This document shows, piece by piece, positions 19,355 through 27,945 of a stretch of DNA of 35,901 nucleotides. A program made the position numbers and the translations under genes. The notes below the pieces were generated by a model. It made no database searches. It had not been told where the DNA came from and was given only the letters and a program-made list of their open reading frames with translations. The stretch lies in contig WLOF01000007.1 in assembly GCA_009699375.1 (NCBI GenBank), positions 1-35,901 on the forward strand. Reading direction: 5' to 3'. Source of the DNA: Actinomycetota bacterium (GTDB lineage: Bacteria > Actinomycetota > Actinomycetes > Nanopelagicales > Nanopelagicaceae). Each line of letters opens with the position of its first letter. Positions within the stretch are counted from its first letter, which is position 1.

Positions 19355-21399
19355 GACAAGCTCCGCAGGACGCTCTCTACGATTTTTTCAGGGGTGAATC
19401 CGAATTCAGCAAAGAGTTTTGATGCCGAAGCTGATGCACCAAAACGTTCTAATGAAATAGATACTCCATGATCGCCGACGTATTCACGCCATCCTTGCTT
19501 GACTCCAGCTTCAATGCTGACTCGTGCTTTCACTGCTGGAGGAAGCACTTGGTTTCTATAAGTTTGAGGTTGCTCCTCGAACCATTCAAGGCAAGGAGCG
19601 CTAACAACTCGAGTCGAAACTCCTTGAGTCTCCAGCAATGCTTGTGCTTGCAACGCTAAATAAACTTCAGAACCAGTGGCTATAAGAATGGCTTGAGGTT
19701 CTTTATTACTTGCATCTTTAAGAATATATGCACCTTTCGCAACATTCTCTGCCGATGCGCATTCTTTTCTGTCAAACACGGGCAAATTTTGTCGGGACAG
19801 GAGAAGCGCGCATGCTTGATCTCTTTGCAAAATCGTTGCCCAAGCTTGAGCAGTTTCATTTGCATCTGCTGGACGAACGACAGAAAACCCGGGTATAGCG
19901 CGCAGCGACGCAATGTGCTCGACGGGTTGATGAGTTGGACCATCTTCACCAAGGCCTATGGAGTCATGGCTCCAAACAAAAGTAACACCAAGGTTCATCA
20001 ATGATGCCAATCGAGCAGCTGGTCTCATGTAATCGCTGAAAACTAGAAAGGTTCCGGCAAAGGTACGAGTTAAACCATGCAAGGTGATTCCGTTAAGAAT
20101 TGAGCCCATTGCATGTTCGCGTATACCAAAGTGCACAATGCGGCCGTAAGGATTGGCACCTTTCATCAGACTGCTTGCTGGCAAGAATGATCCGCCGCCT
20201 TCTATGGTGGTGTTGTTGCTCTCGGCTAAATCGGCTGAACCTCCCCAAAATTCTGGGAGTACTTTTGCTAGCTCTTGAATGACATCCCCAGAAGCTTTGC
20301 GCGTAGAAATTTCCTTCTCCGAAGAGAAAGTCGGAATTGATTTTTCCCATCCGCTGGGAAGAGAGCGACTCTGCAAGCGTTTGAGTAACTGAGCTTTTTC
20401 AGAATTATTCTTTGCCCAGGATGCAAACTTGATATCCCATTCTTTTCTAAGAACATTGCCCCTAACTTTGACTTGGCGAACATGGTCCAAAATGTTGGCA
20501 GGAATTGCAAAGTGCTCTTCGGGGTTTAAACCAAGAATCTTTTTAGTTTCTGCAATTTCGGGAGCCCCAAGCGCCGAGCCATGTGATTTAGATGTGCCTT
20601 GTGCATTAGGTGCCGGCCAAGCGATTACTGTTTTTAGGCGGATAAGTGTCGGTTTTGTTGTTTCAGCAATAGCTTGCACCATTGCATCTTCAAGTGCGGG
20701 GCGGTTAACGTCGCCATTACTCAATGTTGGAACTTCGAGCACGTGCCATCCGTAAGCTTTGAAACGCGCAGAAACATCTTCCGTGAAGGAAACATGTGTG
20801 TCACCTTCGATTGAAATTCGATTGTCATCGTAAATTACATTCAAATTCCCAAGCTCCTGCGTGCCAGCCAAGGAAGAAGCTTCAGCGCTTACGCCTTCTT
20901 GCAAATCTCCATCGGAGCAAAGAACCCAAATATGATGATCAAAAATGCTAGAACCTTTTGGTGCATCCGGATCGAGCAGACCTCGCTCGTATCGAGCAGC
21001 CATAGCCATACCAACGCCATTAGCAACACCTTGTCCTAATGGCCCAGTTGTCGTTTCAACACCGGCGGTATGTTTATATTCAGGATGTCCGGGAGTGAGC
21101 GCACCCCATGTTCTAAATTCCTGCAGATCTTTTATTTCGACTCCGTAGCCACTAAAAAAGAGTTGTGTGTACAAAGTCATCGATGAATGACCACAAGACA
21201 AGATAAATCTATCTCGCCCTACCCATTGTGGATCAGATGGGTCATGACGCAAGAAACGTTGAAAAAGCGTGTAAGCAACAGGTGCCAGTGCCATAGCAGT
21301 ACCTGGGTGGCCGTTTCCAACTTTTTGTACAGCATCCATGGCGAGTGCTCGCGCGTAGGCAACGGCGAGATCATCTTGTGTGGTCCATTGATTTTGCAT
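19351..21399 (-). CDS. tkt: Transketolase
   Basis: A 682-residue thiamine-diphosphate enzyme that transfers two-carbon units between pentose and hexose phosphates. The N-terminal half has AMDAVQKVGNGHPGTAMALAP, HPEYKHTAGVETTTGPLGQG and the TPP/metal motif CSDGDLQEGVS with DDNRISIEGD. The pyrimidine-binding domain has HFGIREHAMGSILNG with the catalytic glutamate and GLGEDGPTHQPVEH. The C-terminal domain ends with ISLERFGASASAS. Length is normal. The ATG lies 19 nt after the ctaA stop. No -10 box of the 6-nt-spacing type is present, so it probably depends on read-through from ctaA. Confidence 0.97.
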   Translation of the reverse strand: MQNQWTTQDDLAVAYARALAMDAVQKVGNGHPGTAMALAPVAYTLFQRFLRHDPSDPQWVGRDRFILSCGHSSMTLYTQLFFSGYGVEIKDLQEFRTWGALTPGHPEYKHTAGVETTTGPLGQGVANGVGMAMAARYERGLLDPDAPKGSSIFDHHIWVLCSDGDLQEGVSAEASSLAGTQELGNLNVIYDDNRISIEGDTHVSFTEDVSARFKAYGWHVLEVPTLSNGDVNRPALEDAMVQAIAETTKPTLIRLKTVIAWPAPNAQGTSKSHGSALGAPEIAETKKILGLNPEEHFAIPANILDHVRQVKVRGNVLRKEWDIKFASWAKNNSEKAQLLKRLQSRSLPSGWEKSIPTFSSEKEISTRKASGDVIQELAKVLPEFWGGSADLAESNNTTIEGGGSFLPASSLMKGANPYGRIVHFGIREHAMGSILNGITLHGLTRTFAGTFLVFSDYMRPAARLASLMNLGVTFVWSHDSIGLGEDGPTHQPVEHIASLRAIPGFSVVRPADANETAQAWATILQRDQACALLLSRQNLPVFDRKECASAENVAKGAYILKDASNKEPQAILIATGSEVYLALQAQALLETQGVSTRVVSAPCLEWFEEQPQTYRNQVLPPAVKARVSIEAGVKQGWREYVGDHGVSISLERFGASASASKLFAEFGFTPEKIVESVLRSLS

Positions 21400-21418
21400 C
21401 TACGCGGTTATCCGTTCC

Positions 21419-22288
21419 CTATTTTCGGTTAACTGAAAGGTGCATGCGCCACGCACCAATCCAAACTAGCGTTACGCCAAGAAGGTGAGTTCCGACGAGC
21501 AACTCTGGGAAGCCTTGGTAGAACTGAGTGAATCCGATTGCTCCTTGAGCCATCGCAACTACAAAGAAAATCACAGTTCGTTTTCTTATTTCATGATTTT
21601 CACGAAGTCGAAAGATAATCGCAAGTGTAAGAAGAACTAGAGCTATCACGCAGTAAGCGTGGATCCAGGCAATTGTTTGAATGTTTATATGAAATCGTGG
21701 GGCTGCGCTATCACCTGCATGTGGCCCGCTACCGGTGACAACAGTTCCAACGGCTATAACAATCGCAGTGAGCACTAGGTGCGCTTTCATAATGGGAATG
21801 CTTCGTTTTGCTTCTTGTATCGGGCCAGGAGGTGTACCAAGTTTTCGGCGCTCAAAGAGGGATGTACCCGCTGCGATCAGTATCATCGATAAAAGGAAAT
21901 GACTGGCTACGGAAATAGGATTCAGATGAGTGAGAACGGTAATCCCACCTAATGGAATTTGCGCCAGAATTCCTACAAGTTGTCCAATAGCAAGTGCACG
22001 AATATCTCGCCTCTTTAAATAGAGAACGCTAATCAGAACAACCAGTGAAGCCAGGATGAGTGCGAACGTGAGTAATCGATTTCCGAATTCAATCCACGCA
22101 TGGACTTGTCCCTCCGCTTGATTGGGAACGGGTGTGAATGAATCACCAGTGCACTGTGGCCATGTCGGGCAACCTAAACCTGAGCGAGTAAGTCGCACGG
22201 CTCCGCCCGTGACTACGATCGCGGATTGGAAAAAAAGTAATAGGCCCAGAAGAGGAGAGAGCGCTTTCCCCACTCGATCTCTCATCAT
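21419..22288 (-). CDS. ctaA: Heme A synthase (CtaA/COX15)
   Basis: A 289-residue inner-membrane protein with about eight membrane helices that oxidises a methyl group of heme O to give heme A for cytochrome aa3 oxidase. The first outer loop has a cysteine pair in LGCPTWPQC. Heme-ligand histidine candidates occur in VHAWIEFGNRLLTF, VASHFLLS, WIHAYCVIAL and GTHLLGVTL, in the family spacing. The ATG at 22288 (MMRDR) is preceded by a -10 box at exactly 6 nt. ctaB, which makes heme O and often neighbours ctaA and tkt in actinobacteria, is not in this window. SURF1, another oxidase assembly factor, lies about 9 kb away. Confidence 0.94.
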   Translation of the reverse strand: MMRDRVGKALSPLLGLLLFFQSAIVVTGGAVRLTRSGLGCPTWPQCTGDSFTPVPNQAEGQVHAWIEFGNRLLTFALILASLVVLISVLYLKRRDIRALAIGQLVGILAQIPLGGITVLTHLNPISVASHFLLSMILIAAGTSLFERRKLGTPPGPIQEAKRSIPIMKAHLVLTAIVIAVGTVVTGSGPHAGDSAAPRFHINIQTIAWIHAYCVIALVLLTLAIIFRLRENHEIRKRTVIFFVVAMAQGAIGFTQFYQGFPELLVGTHLLGVTLVWIGAWRMHLSVNRK

Positions 22289-22294
22289 GGTTGA

Positions 22295-22300
22295 AGCCTA
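22295..22300 (-). promoter_or_regulatory. -10 box of ctaA, leaderless type
   Basis: On the minus strand TAGGCT is followed by 6 nt (TCAACC) and the ctaA ATG at 22288. The identical hexamer and spacing occur before the DUF3099 gene at 31572. Confidence 0.55.
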
Positions 22301-22354
22301 GGAGGTGATTGCTCCTTGTTGAGGTAGGTGGCTGGGCTGGCGTTGTGGCAAGGG

Positions 22355-22369
22355 ACACCTCTGTTGGAT
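22355..22369 (+). promoter_or_regulatory. Degenerate second SufR half-palindrome over the -35
   Basis: This 15-nt stretch keeps the left arm and spacer of the downstream SufR-like site (ACACC-TCTGT) but not the right arm. The wider block GACACCTCTGTTG at 22354-22366 is nearly repeated at 22391-22405. It could be an auxiliary site or a decayed copy. Confidence 0.3.
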
Positions 22370-22392
22370 TGGCTAAAGCTAGGGAATTAAGA
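22364..22392 (+). promoter_or_regulatory. Promoter of the sufR-suf operon
   Basis: A -35-like TTGGAT (22364-22369) and a -10-like TTAAGA (22387-22392) are spaced by 17 nt. Transcription would begin near 22399, leaving a leader of only about six bases before the GTG at 22405. Confidence 0.4.
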
Positions 22393-22393
22393 C

Positions 22394-22408
22394 ACACTTC
22401 TGTTGTGA
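22394..22408 (+). promoter_or_regulatory. SufR operator, palindrome ACACT-N5-TGTGA
   Basis: ACACT (22394-22398), TCTGT (22399-22403) and TGTGA (22404-22408) match, as I recall it, the palindrome reported for the M. tuberculosis SufR repressor. It covers the predicted transcription start and the sufR GTG start codon, where a bound repressor would block RNA polymerase. Confidence 0.65.
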
Positions 22409-23097
22409 AAAAAACCCAAACTCTGATTCCCGAGGACACCCGAACTCGGGGCCTGGTTGCTCGGGCAATTTTGGAGAATGGGCCTATGACCGCAGTAGTT
22501 TTGGCGCAAAGGCTTTCACTGACGCCAGCCGGGATTCGCCGCCATCTTGATCATCTTGTGAGCGACGGAATCCTCGAGGCTCGGGAACCTCATTTGCAAT
22601 CAAGTCGCGGTCGAGGACGTCCATCAAAAGTGTTTGTTATGACAGATAGCGGACGTGAAAAATTCGAACATTCCTATGACGATCTTGCGGTGTCAGCGCT
22701 TAAATTTATGGCGGCACAAACAAGTGACGCATCGTTGGTTGCATTCGCGCAGTCGCGTGCTCTGGACATGGAGAGAAAAGTCAATGCTTCAATAAAGAGT
22801 GGAAAGAAGAGCGTTCCACTTCCACTTGCAGTGACGAAAGCATTAACGGCCCAAGGATATGCAGCAACCCTGTTGCAACGCGACCAAGGTGAAGAAATTT
22901 GTCAGCACCATTGTCCAATTGCGCATGTAGCCGCAGAATTTCCCCAGTTGTGTGAAGCTGAAACAGAAGCGCTATCGCGTTTACTTGGAACTCATGTGCA
23001 ACGGCTAGCAACTATTGCGCACGGTGATGGCGTTTGCACTACCTACATACCGAAAAATTCTTTAACCAACCAAGCAGCTACGAGAGGAAACCGATGA
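22405..23097 (+). CDS. sufR: Fe-S-sensing transcriptional repressor SufR
   Basis: A 230-residue DeoR/ArsR-like regulator. The N-terminal winged helix (residues about 10-80) has [19 protein letters not shown] as recognition region and a basic wing [10 protein letters not shown]. The C-terminal part holds four cysteines, C166, C170, C183 and C211, with spacings of 3, 12 and 27 residues between them; these are the spacings I recall for the four 4Fe-4S ligands of M. tuberculosis SufR (Rv1460). With a cluster bound it should repress the suf operon, and cluster loss should relieve that. The GTG at 22405 is chosen because it sits within the operator and just after the promoter. An upstream TTG at 22309 would add 32 residues unlike the family. 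sufB overlaps its stop as ATGA. Confidence 0.92.
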   Translation: MKKTQTLIPEDTRTRGLVARAILENGPMTAVVLAQRLSLTPAGIRRHLDHLVSDGILEAREPHLQSSRGRGRPSKVFVMTDSGREKFEHSYDDLAVSALKFMAAQTSDASLVAFAQSRALDMERKVNASIKSGKKSVPLPLAVTKALTAQGYAATLLQRDQGEEICQHHCPIAHVAAEFPQLCEAETEALSRLLGTHVQRLATIAHGDGVCTTYIPKNSLTNQAATRGNR

Positions 23098-24503
23098 CAA
23101 TCGCACACCCAGAACTTGAAGGAATTGGTAAATATGAGTTCGGCTGGTCGGATGTAGACACTGCTGGAGCTAATTCACGTCGTGGGTTGAATGAGGATGT
23201 CGTCCGTGACATTTCAATGAAGAAGTCAGAACCACAGTGGATGTTGGATATGAGATTAAAAGGTCTAGCACTTTTCGATAAGAAGCCTATGCCTACGTGG
23301 GGTTCAGATCTCACGGGCATTTTCTTCGACACCATCAAATATTTCGTACGCTCAACCGAGAAGCAAGCGACAACATGGGATGACTTGCCGGATGAAATTA
23401 AGAATACCTACGACCGTTTAGGTATTCCTGAAGCAGAAAAACAAAGATTGGTTTCTGGCGTAGCTGCCCAATACGAATCCGAAGTTGTTTACCATTCGAT
23501 TCGCGAAGACCTTGAAAAACAAGGTGTAATTTTCCTAGATACCGACTCTGGACTGAAGCAACACCCTGAATTGTTTAAGGAATATTTCGCAAGCGTAATT
23601 CCTGTTGGGGACAATAAATTTGCAGCATTGAATACATCTGTTTGGTCAGGTGGTTCATTTATTTATGTTCCTAAAGGTGTTCACGTTGATATTCCACTTC
23701 AAGCTTATTTCCGAATCAATACCGAAAACATGGGTCAATTCGAGCGTACGTTGATCATTGCAGACGAGGATTCATACATTCATTATGTTGAAGGATGCAC
23801 TGCACCAATTTATAAATCCGATTCGCTCCATTCAGCAGTGGTGGAAATCATTGTTAAAAAGGGAGCTCGCGTTCGTTATACAACGATTCAAAATTGGTCC
23901 AATAACGTATATAACTTGGTAACTAAGAGAGCCACCTGCGCCGAGGGCGCAACGATGGAGTGGATTGACGGAAATATTGGTTCGAAAGTAACCATGAAAT
24001 ATCCGGCAGTTTTTCTCATGGGCCCACACGCTAAAGGCGAAACACTTTCTATTGCGTTTGCTGGCGAAGGCCAACACCAAGATGCAGGAGCGAAGATGGT
24101 TCACGCAGCTCCGTACACATCGTCAACAATTATTTCTAAATCAGTTGCTCGCGGGGGAGGACGCACCTCTTATCGTGGCCTCGTGCAAATCCAGGAAGGC
24201 GCGCATCATTCGAAAAGCACAGTGAAATGTGACGCTCTTCTCGTAGACACAATTTCTCGATCTGATACGTATCCGTATGTTGATGTCCGCGAAGATGACG
24301 TGTCGATGGGTCATGAAGCCACTGTTTCAAAAATTAGTGACGATCAACTTTTCTATTTGATGTCGCGTGGTCTTTCCGAAGATGAAGCAATGGCCATGAT
24401 TGTTCGTGGTTTCATTGAGCCTATCGCCAGGGAACTTCCTATGGAGTACGCACTAGAGCTCAACCGACTTATCGAGCTTCAAATGGAAGGCGCCGTTGGA
24501 TAA
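23094..24503 (+). CDS. sufB: Fe-S cluster scaffold subunit SufB
   Basis: A 469-residue cytosolic scaffold of the SufBCD complex, on which Fe-S clusters are put together. Typical segments are [57 protein letters not shown], and the end domain [17 protein letters not shown] with [16 protein letters not shown], which contacts SufC. The ATG at 23094 overlaps the sufR TGA, and GAGAGG lies a few bases upstream. A start 20 codons earlier would run inside sufR. The protein has no intein, unlike several mycobacterial SufB proteins. sufD follows with a 1-nt overlap. Confidence 0.97.
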   Translation: MTIAHPELEGIGKYEFGWSDVDTAGANSRRGLNEDVVRDISMKKSEPQWMLDMRLKGLALFDKKPMPTWGSDLTGIFFDTIKYFVRSTEKQATTWDDLPDEIKNTYDRLGIPEAEKQRLVSGVAAQYESEVVYHSIREDLEKQGVIFLDTDSGLKQHPELFKEYFASVIPVGDNKFAALNTSVWSGGSFIYVPKGVHVDIPLQAYFRINTENMGQFERTLIIADEDSYIHYVEGCTAPIYKSDSLHSAVVEIIVKKGARVRYTTIQNWSNNVYNLVTKRATCAEGATMEWIDGNIGSKVTMKYPAVFLMGPHAKGETLSIAFAGEGQHQDAGAKMVHAAPYTSSTIISKSVARGGGRTSYRGLVQIQEGAHHSKSTVKCDALLVDTISRSDTYPYVDVREDDVSMGHEATVSKISDDQLFYLMSRGLSEDEAMAMIVRGFIEPIARELPMEYALELNRLIELQMEGAVG

Positions 24504-25594
24504 TGGCTTTATTAACAACAAATTACTTAACTCCAACCGGCAGAGAAGAAGCTTGGCGCTTTACACCACTTAAGCGATTAGGTGGATTGCATGACAGTTC
24601 ATCTGCAATTCTTGATCGCAAATCATTGGTGGTCAAGGGACCGTCATTAAGGGGCGTCAACTTCAGTCGAGTGAGTAGGGAATTGCTCTCTCCTCAATCG
24701 AACAGTGATGACGTGGTTGTTCAACGTGTTCATGCTGAAAGTTCTGATGTTGCATTCCTCGAAGTCAGCCCAAATACAAAAGTTGAAGAAATAATCCACC
24801 TCAAACGATTTCTCGAGGGGCCGCTTGGTGCAGAACTATCTCGTGTGAAAATCTCTATTGGAGAGAATTCTCAAGCGACGGTGTTAGTTGAAAATAGCGG
24901 CCTTGTCACCTTGGGCGAAGACATCGAGATACATGTGGGCGTTGGGGCTGAGTTAACTTTTATTTCGCTGCAAGAATGGGAAACCGGCAGCATTTATGCT
25001 GCACGACATCACGCGATGGTTGATAAGGATGCGCAGTTCACGTCAATTACGGTAACGATTGGTGGCTCTTTGGTTCGCATTCTTCCAACCGTTGAGTTTT
25101 TAGCCCCCAATTCGAGTGCTGAATTGTTGGGCGTTTACTTTGCTACAGAGGGCCAACATTTTGAACATCGAATACATGTTGATCATGGCGTCCCTCGTGC
25201 TAAATCTCGGGTGAATTTCAAAGGCGCACTAGCTGGCGACGGTGCTCATACTGTTTGGATCGGTGATGTTTTCATTCGCAGCGCGGCAGAAGGTACCGAC
25301 ACCTATGAACTCAATCGAAACTTATTGCTGAGCGATGGCGCTAGAGCCGACTCAGTTCCAAACTTAGAAATTGAAACAGGCGAGATTGTTGGTGCAGGGC
25401 ACGCAAGCACAACGGGTCGCTTCGACGATGAACAACTTTTCTATTTGATGTCTCGTGGAATCAAGGTTGAGGATGCAAGGCGCCTCGTGGTGCGTGGTTT
25501 CTTTGCAGAAATCATTTCAAAAATTTCGGATGAAGTTGTTCAGGAAAGACTTATGACTCGTATAGACGACGAACTCACAAAGGCAGGAGCTTAG
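24503..25594 (+). CDS. sufD: Fe-S cluster assembly subunit SufD
   Basis: A 363-residue paralogue of SufB that pairs with it in the SufBC2D complex and supports iron entry. The core shows the right-handed beta-helix pattern with little sequence identity (LVENSGLVTLGEDIEIHV, FISLQEWETGS). The C-terminal part is close to SufB: HRIHVDHGVPRAKSRVNFKG, DTYELNRNLLLSDGARADSV with PNLEIE, and [17 protein letters not shown] basic, poorly conserved N-terminus is normal for SufD. The start ATG shares a base with the sufB TAA stop (TAATG). The Rieske ferredoxin gene starts 2 nt after its stop. Confidence 0.95.
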   Translation: MALLTTNYLTPTGREEAWRFTPLKRLGGLHDSSSAILDRKSLVVKGPSLRGVNFSRVSRELLSPQSNSDDVVVQRVHAESSDVAFLEVSPNTKVEEIIHLKRFLEGPLGAELSRVKISIGENSQATVLVENSGLVTLGEDIEIHVGVGAELTFISLQEWETGSIYAARHHAMVDKDAQFTSITVTIGGSLVRILPTVEFLAPNSSAELLGVYFATEGQHFEHRIHVDHGVPRAKSRVNFKGALAGDGAHTVWIGDVFIRSAAEGTDTYELNRNLLLSDGARADSVPNLEIETGEIVGAGHASTTGRFDDEQLFYLMSRGIKVEDARRLVVRGFFAEIISKISDEVVQERLMTRIDDELTKAGA

Positions 25595-25596
25595 GG

Positions 25597-25893
25597 ATGT
25601 CAGACTTCAAATTCTCACAAATGACTGAGAACAAACCATTCAAATTGGAAAAGAACGGTAAGGCAGCATGCGTGACGCGCATTGGTGATCAAGTGTTTGC
25701 AGTAGCTGATACTTGTACGCATTCTGAGGCGTCATTGTCAGAAGGCGATATTCTCGATTACAAAATTGAATGTTGGTTGCACGGTGCGGAATTCGATGTG
25801 AGAACTGGGGAAGCAGTAACCCCTCCAGCCACAGAAAAGTTGGAAGTTTATGCAGTTGCCATTGACGGAGATTCCGTCACGGTTGAGATCTAA
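25597..25893 (+). CDS. Rieske-type 2Fe-2S ferredoxin of the suf operon
   Basis: A 98-residue soluble protein of the non-heme-oxygenase ferredoxin class. Both halves of the Rieske cluster site are intact: C40-x-H42 (DTCTHSEASL) and C59-x2-H62 (IECWLHGAEFD), so it should hold a 2Fe-2S cluster bound by two Cys and two His. There is no signal peptide or membrane segment. Automatic pipelines often call such proteins a dioxygenase ferredoxin subunit, but no oxygenase gene is near. Its place between sufD and sufC suggests an electron-transfer role in cluster assembly. That role is inference. The same gene occurs at this position in the Streptomyces suf operon, as I recall. No disulfide (CxxC) pattern replaces the ligands. 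Confidence 0.9.
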   Translation: MSDFKFSQMTENKPFKLEKNGKAACVTRIGDQVFAVADTCTHSEASLSEGDILDYKIECWLHGAEFDVRTGEAVTPPATEKLEVYAVAIDGDSVTVEI

Positions 25894-25920
25894 GAGAACC
25901 CGAGCGAAGGAATATATTTT

Positions 25921-26673
25921 ATGAGCACTTTAGAGATTCGTGGCCTTGAGGTTTCAGTCATCACCGAAAAAGGTAATATAGAAATTTTGCGCGGAGTAGA
26001 CCTCACGATTAAATCGGGAGAAACACACGCCATCATGGGCCCCAATGGTTCGGGCAAATCAACACTTGCGTATTCAATAGCTGGTCATCCCAAATACACG
26101 ATTACTGGCGGATCTGTCACTTTAGACGGCGCCAATGTATTGGATATGACAGTTGATGAAAGAGCTAAAGCAGGGCTGTTCTTGGCAATGCAATATCCGG
26201 TTGAGGTGCCGGGTGTATCTGTGTCGAACTTTTTGAGAACCGCAGCTACAGCCTTGCGCGGAGAAGCTCCAAAGCTTCGTACATGGGTGGGGGAAGTAAA
26301 AGAAGCGATGAACGCATTGAATATGGATCCTTCTTTTTCGGAACGAAACGTCAACGAAGGCTTTTCAGGTGGCGAAAAAAAGCGTCATGAAATTATGCAG
26401 TTAGAGCTATTGAAGCCAAAGATGGCTATTTTGGATGAAACGGATTCTGGTCTCGATGTTGACGCATTACGAATTGTTTCAGAGGGAGTAAACAGAGCAA
26501 AAGCTGCTAACAATCTTGGCGTATTGCTCATTACTCACTACACACGTATTTTGCGTTACATCCAACCTGATTTCGTGCATGTCTTTGCAAATGGTCGCAT
26601 CGTCGAAGAAGGCGGTCCAGAACTTGCAGACAAACTTGAAGAGAAGGGTTATGCCGAATACGTAGGTAGCTAA
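25921..26673 (+). CDS. sufC: Fe-S assembly ATPase SufC
   Basis: A 250-residue cytosolic ABC-type ATPase that drives conformational change in SufBCD. The Walker A is GPNGSGKS (residues 40-47). The Q-loop region AMQYPVEVPGVSVSNFLR, the signature FSGGEKKRHEI and the Walker B AILDETDSGLDVDAL are typical of SufC, whose signature deviates from the usual LSGGQ. LLITHYTRILRYIQPDFVHV holds the H-loop. AAGGA lies 9 nt before the ATG. No membrane domain is encoded nearby in the operon, consistent with a soluble complex. An inverted repeat spans its stop codon. Confidence 0.97.
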   Translation: MSTLEIRGLEVSVITEKGNIEILRGVDLTIKSGETHAIMGPNGSGKSTLAYSIAGHPKYTITGGSVTLDGANVLDMTVDERAKAGLFLAMQYPVEVPGVSVSNFLRTAATALRGEAPKLRTWVGEVKEAMNALNMDPSFSERNVNEGFSGGEKKRHEIMQLELLKPKMAILDETDSGLDVDALRIVSEGVNRAKAANNLGVLLITHYTRILRYIQPDFVHVFANGRIVEEGGPELADKLEEKGYAEYVGS

Positions 26674-26678
26674 CCTAC
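26662..26678 (+). other. Small hairpin across the sufC stop codon
   Basis: GTAGGT (26662-26667) pairs with ACCTAC (26673-26678) around a 5-nt loop and is followed by CTTT. It is too weak and its T-run too short for a sure terminator. It may damp read-through or protect the upstream part of the mRNA. Confidence 0.3.
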
Positions 26679-26691
26679 CTTTGGCTAGTTA

Positions 26692-27945
26692 ATGTCATTA
26701 GATGTAGGGCTAATCCGCAAGGATTTTCCAATCCTCGGACGAACAGTGAGGGATGGCAAACGCCTTATTTATTTGGATAATGGAGCAACGAGCCAGAAGC
26801 CGCAGCAAGTTCTTGATGCAGAGATGAATTTTTACCTAATGCACAACGCAGCTGCTCACAGGGGAGCGCATCAACTAGCTGAGGAAGCCACGGAAGCCTT
26901 TGAAAACGCTAGAGCTACTGTTGCACGCTTTCTAGGTGCCGCTGATGAAGAAATAGTCATCACTAAAAGTGCGACCGAGAGTTTAAATTTACTTGCGTAT
27001 TCGATGGGCAACGCCCCATCCAATAATCGCTTCCACATTGCTCCTGGAGATCGCATTGTTGTTACCGAAATGGAACACCACGCAAATCTCATTCCTTGGC
27101 AGGAGTTGGCCAAACGCACCGGTGCAGAGCTCGTTTGGTTGTCAATTGATTCGGAAGGACGTTTAGATTTATCTAAGCTGGACACAGTCATCAACGGAAA
27201 AACAAGAGTTGTTTCGCTGACTCATCAATCTAATGTTTTAGGAACAATTAATCCGTTAGACAAAATTGTTGCGCGGGCACATGAAGTTGGGTCCGTTGTC
27301 ATTCTTGACGCATGTCAGTCTGCGCCACATATGCGAATAAATGTAAAAGAATTAGGAATTGATTTCTTAACTTTTTCAGGACACAAGGCCTTAGGGCCAA
27401 CGGGTGTTGGGGTTTTATGGGGCAAGTCGGATCTACTTGAAGAACTCCCACCCTTTCTTTTCGGTGGCTCGATGATTGATACAGTCACAATGCTGGATTC
27501 CACGTGGGCCCCTGCGCCTCGCAAATTTGAAGCTGGAGTGCCAAATATGGCGCAAGCAGTGGGTTTACAAGCAGGTCTTGAATATTTAGAAAAGGTTGGC
27601 ATGGAAAAAATTCATGCGCATGAATTAAATCTGACCCAGCAGTTCATTCAAGGGTTGTCGAAAATCGAAGGTATTGAAATATTTGGACCAACCACTACGG
27701 AGTCGCGTGGGGGAGTTGTGTCGTTTGCAGTGCCTGATATTCATCCTCATGATTTAGGTCAATTTCTCGATAATCAAGGAATCGCGGTAAGAACGGGTCA
27801 TCATTGCGCTTGGCCACTCAACAAAGCTCTCGGTGTTCAATCCACAACTCGAGCATCTTTTTATTTGTATAACGAAGCACATGAAATTGATTCGCTCCTA
27901 GATGGAATTCAACAAGCCCAGGAGTATTTCGGGAGGTCACGATGA
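26692..27945 (+). CDS. sufS: Cysteine desulfurase SufS
   Basis: A 417-residue PLP enzyme that takes sulfur from cysteine as a persulfide. The PLP lysine is K232 in FSGHKALGPTG. The persulfide cysteine is C372 in VRTGHHCAWPL, in the short loop typical of group II (SufS) enzymes. YLDNGATSQKP near the N-terminus and VVILDACQSAPH are also diagnostic. No Shine-Dalgarno is visible before the ATG. A -10-like TACCTT (26676-26681) lies 10 nt upstream, so a separate internal promoter is possible. sufU overlaps its stop as ATGA, tying the desulfurase to its sulfur acceptor. Confidence 0.96.
   Translation: MSLDVGLIRKDFPILGRTVRDGKRLIYLDNGATSQKPQQVLDAEMNFYLMHNAAAHRGAHQLAEEATEAFENARATVARFLGAADEEIVITKSATESLNLLAYSMGNAPSNNRFHIAPGDRIVVTEMEHHANLIPWQELAKRTGAELVWLSIDSEGRLDLSKLDTVINGKTRVVSLTHQSNVLGTINPLDKIVARAHEVGSVVILDACQSAPHMRINVKELGIDFLTFSGHKALGPTGVGVLWGKSDLLEELPPFLFGGSMIDTVTMLDSTWAPAPRKFEAGVPNMAQAVGLQAGLEYLEKVGMEKIHAHELNLTQQFIQGLSKIEGIEIFGPTTTESRGGVVSFAVPDIHPHDLGQFLDNQGIAVRTGHHCAWPLNKALGVQSTTRASFYLYNEAHEIDSLLDGIQQAQEYFGRSR

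Noticed and set aside
22309-22404. Upstream TTG start for sufR (adds 32 residues)
   Set aside because: The extension lies over the promoter and operator, has no family similarity, and the GTG at 22405 fits the protein alignment.
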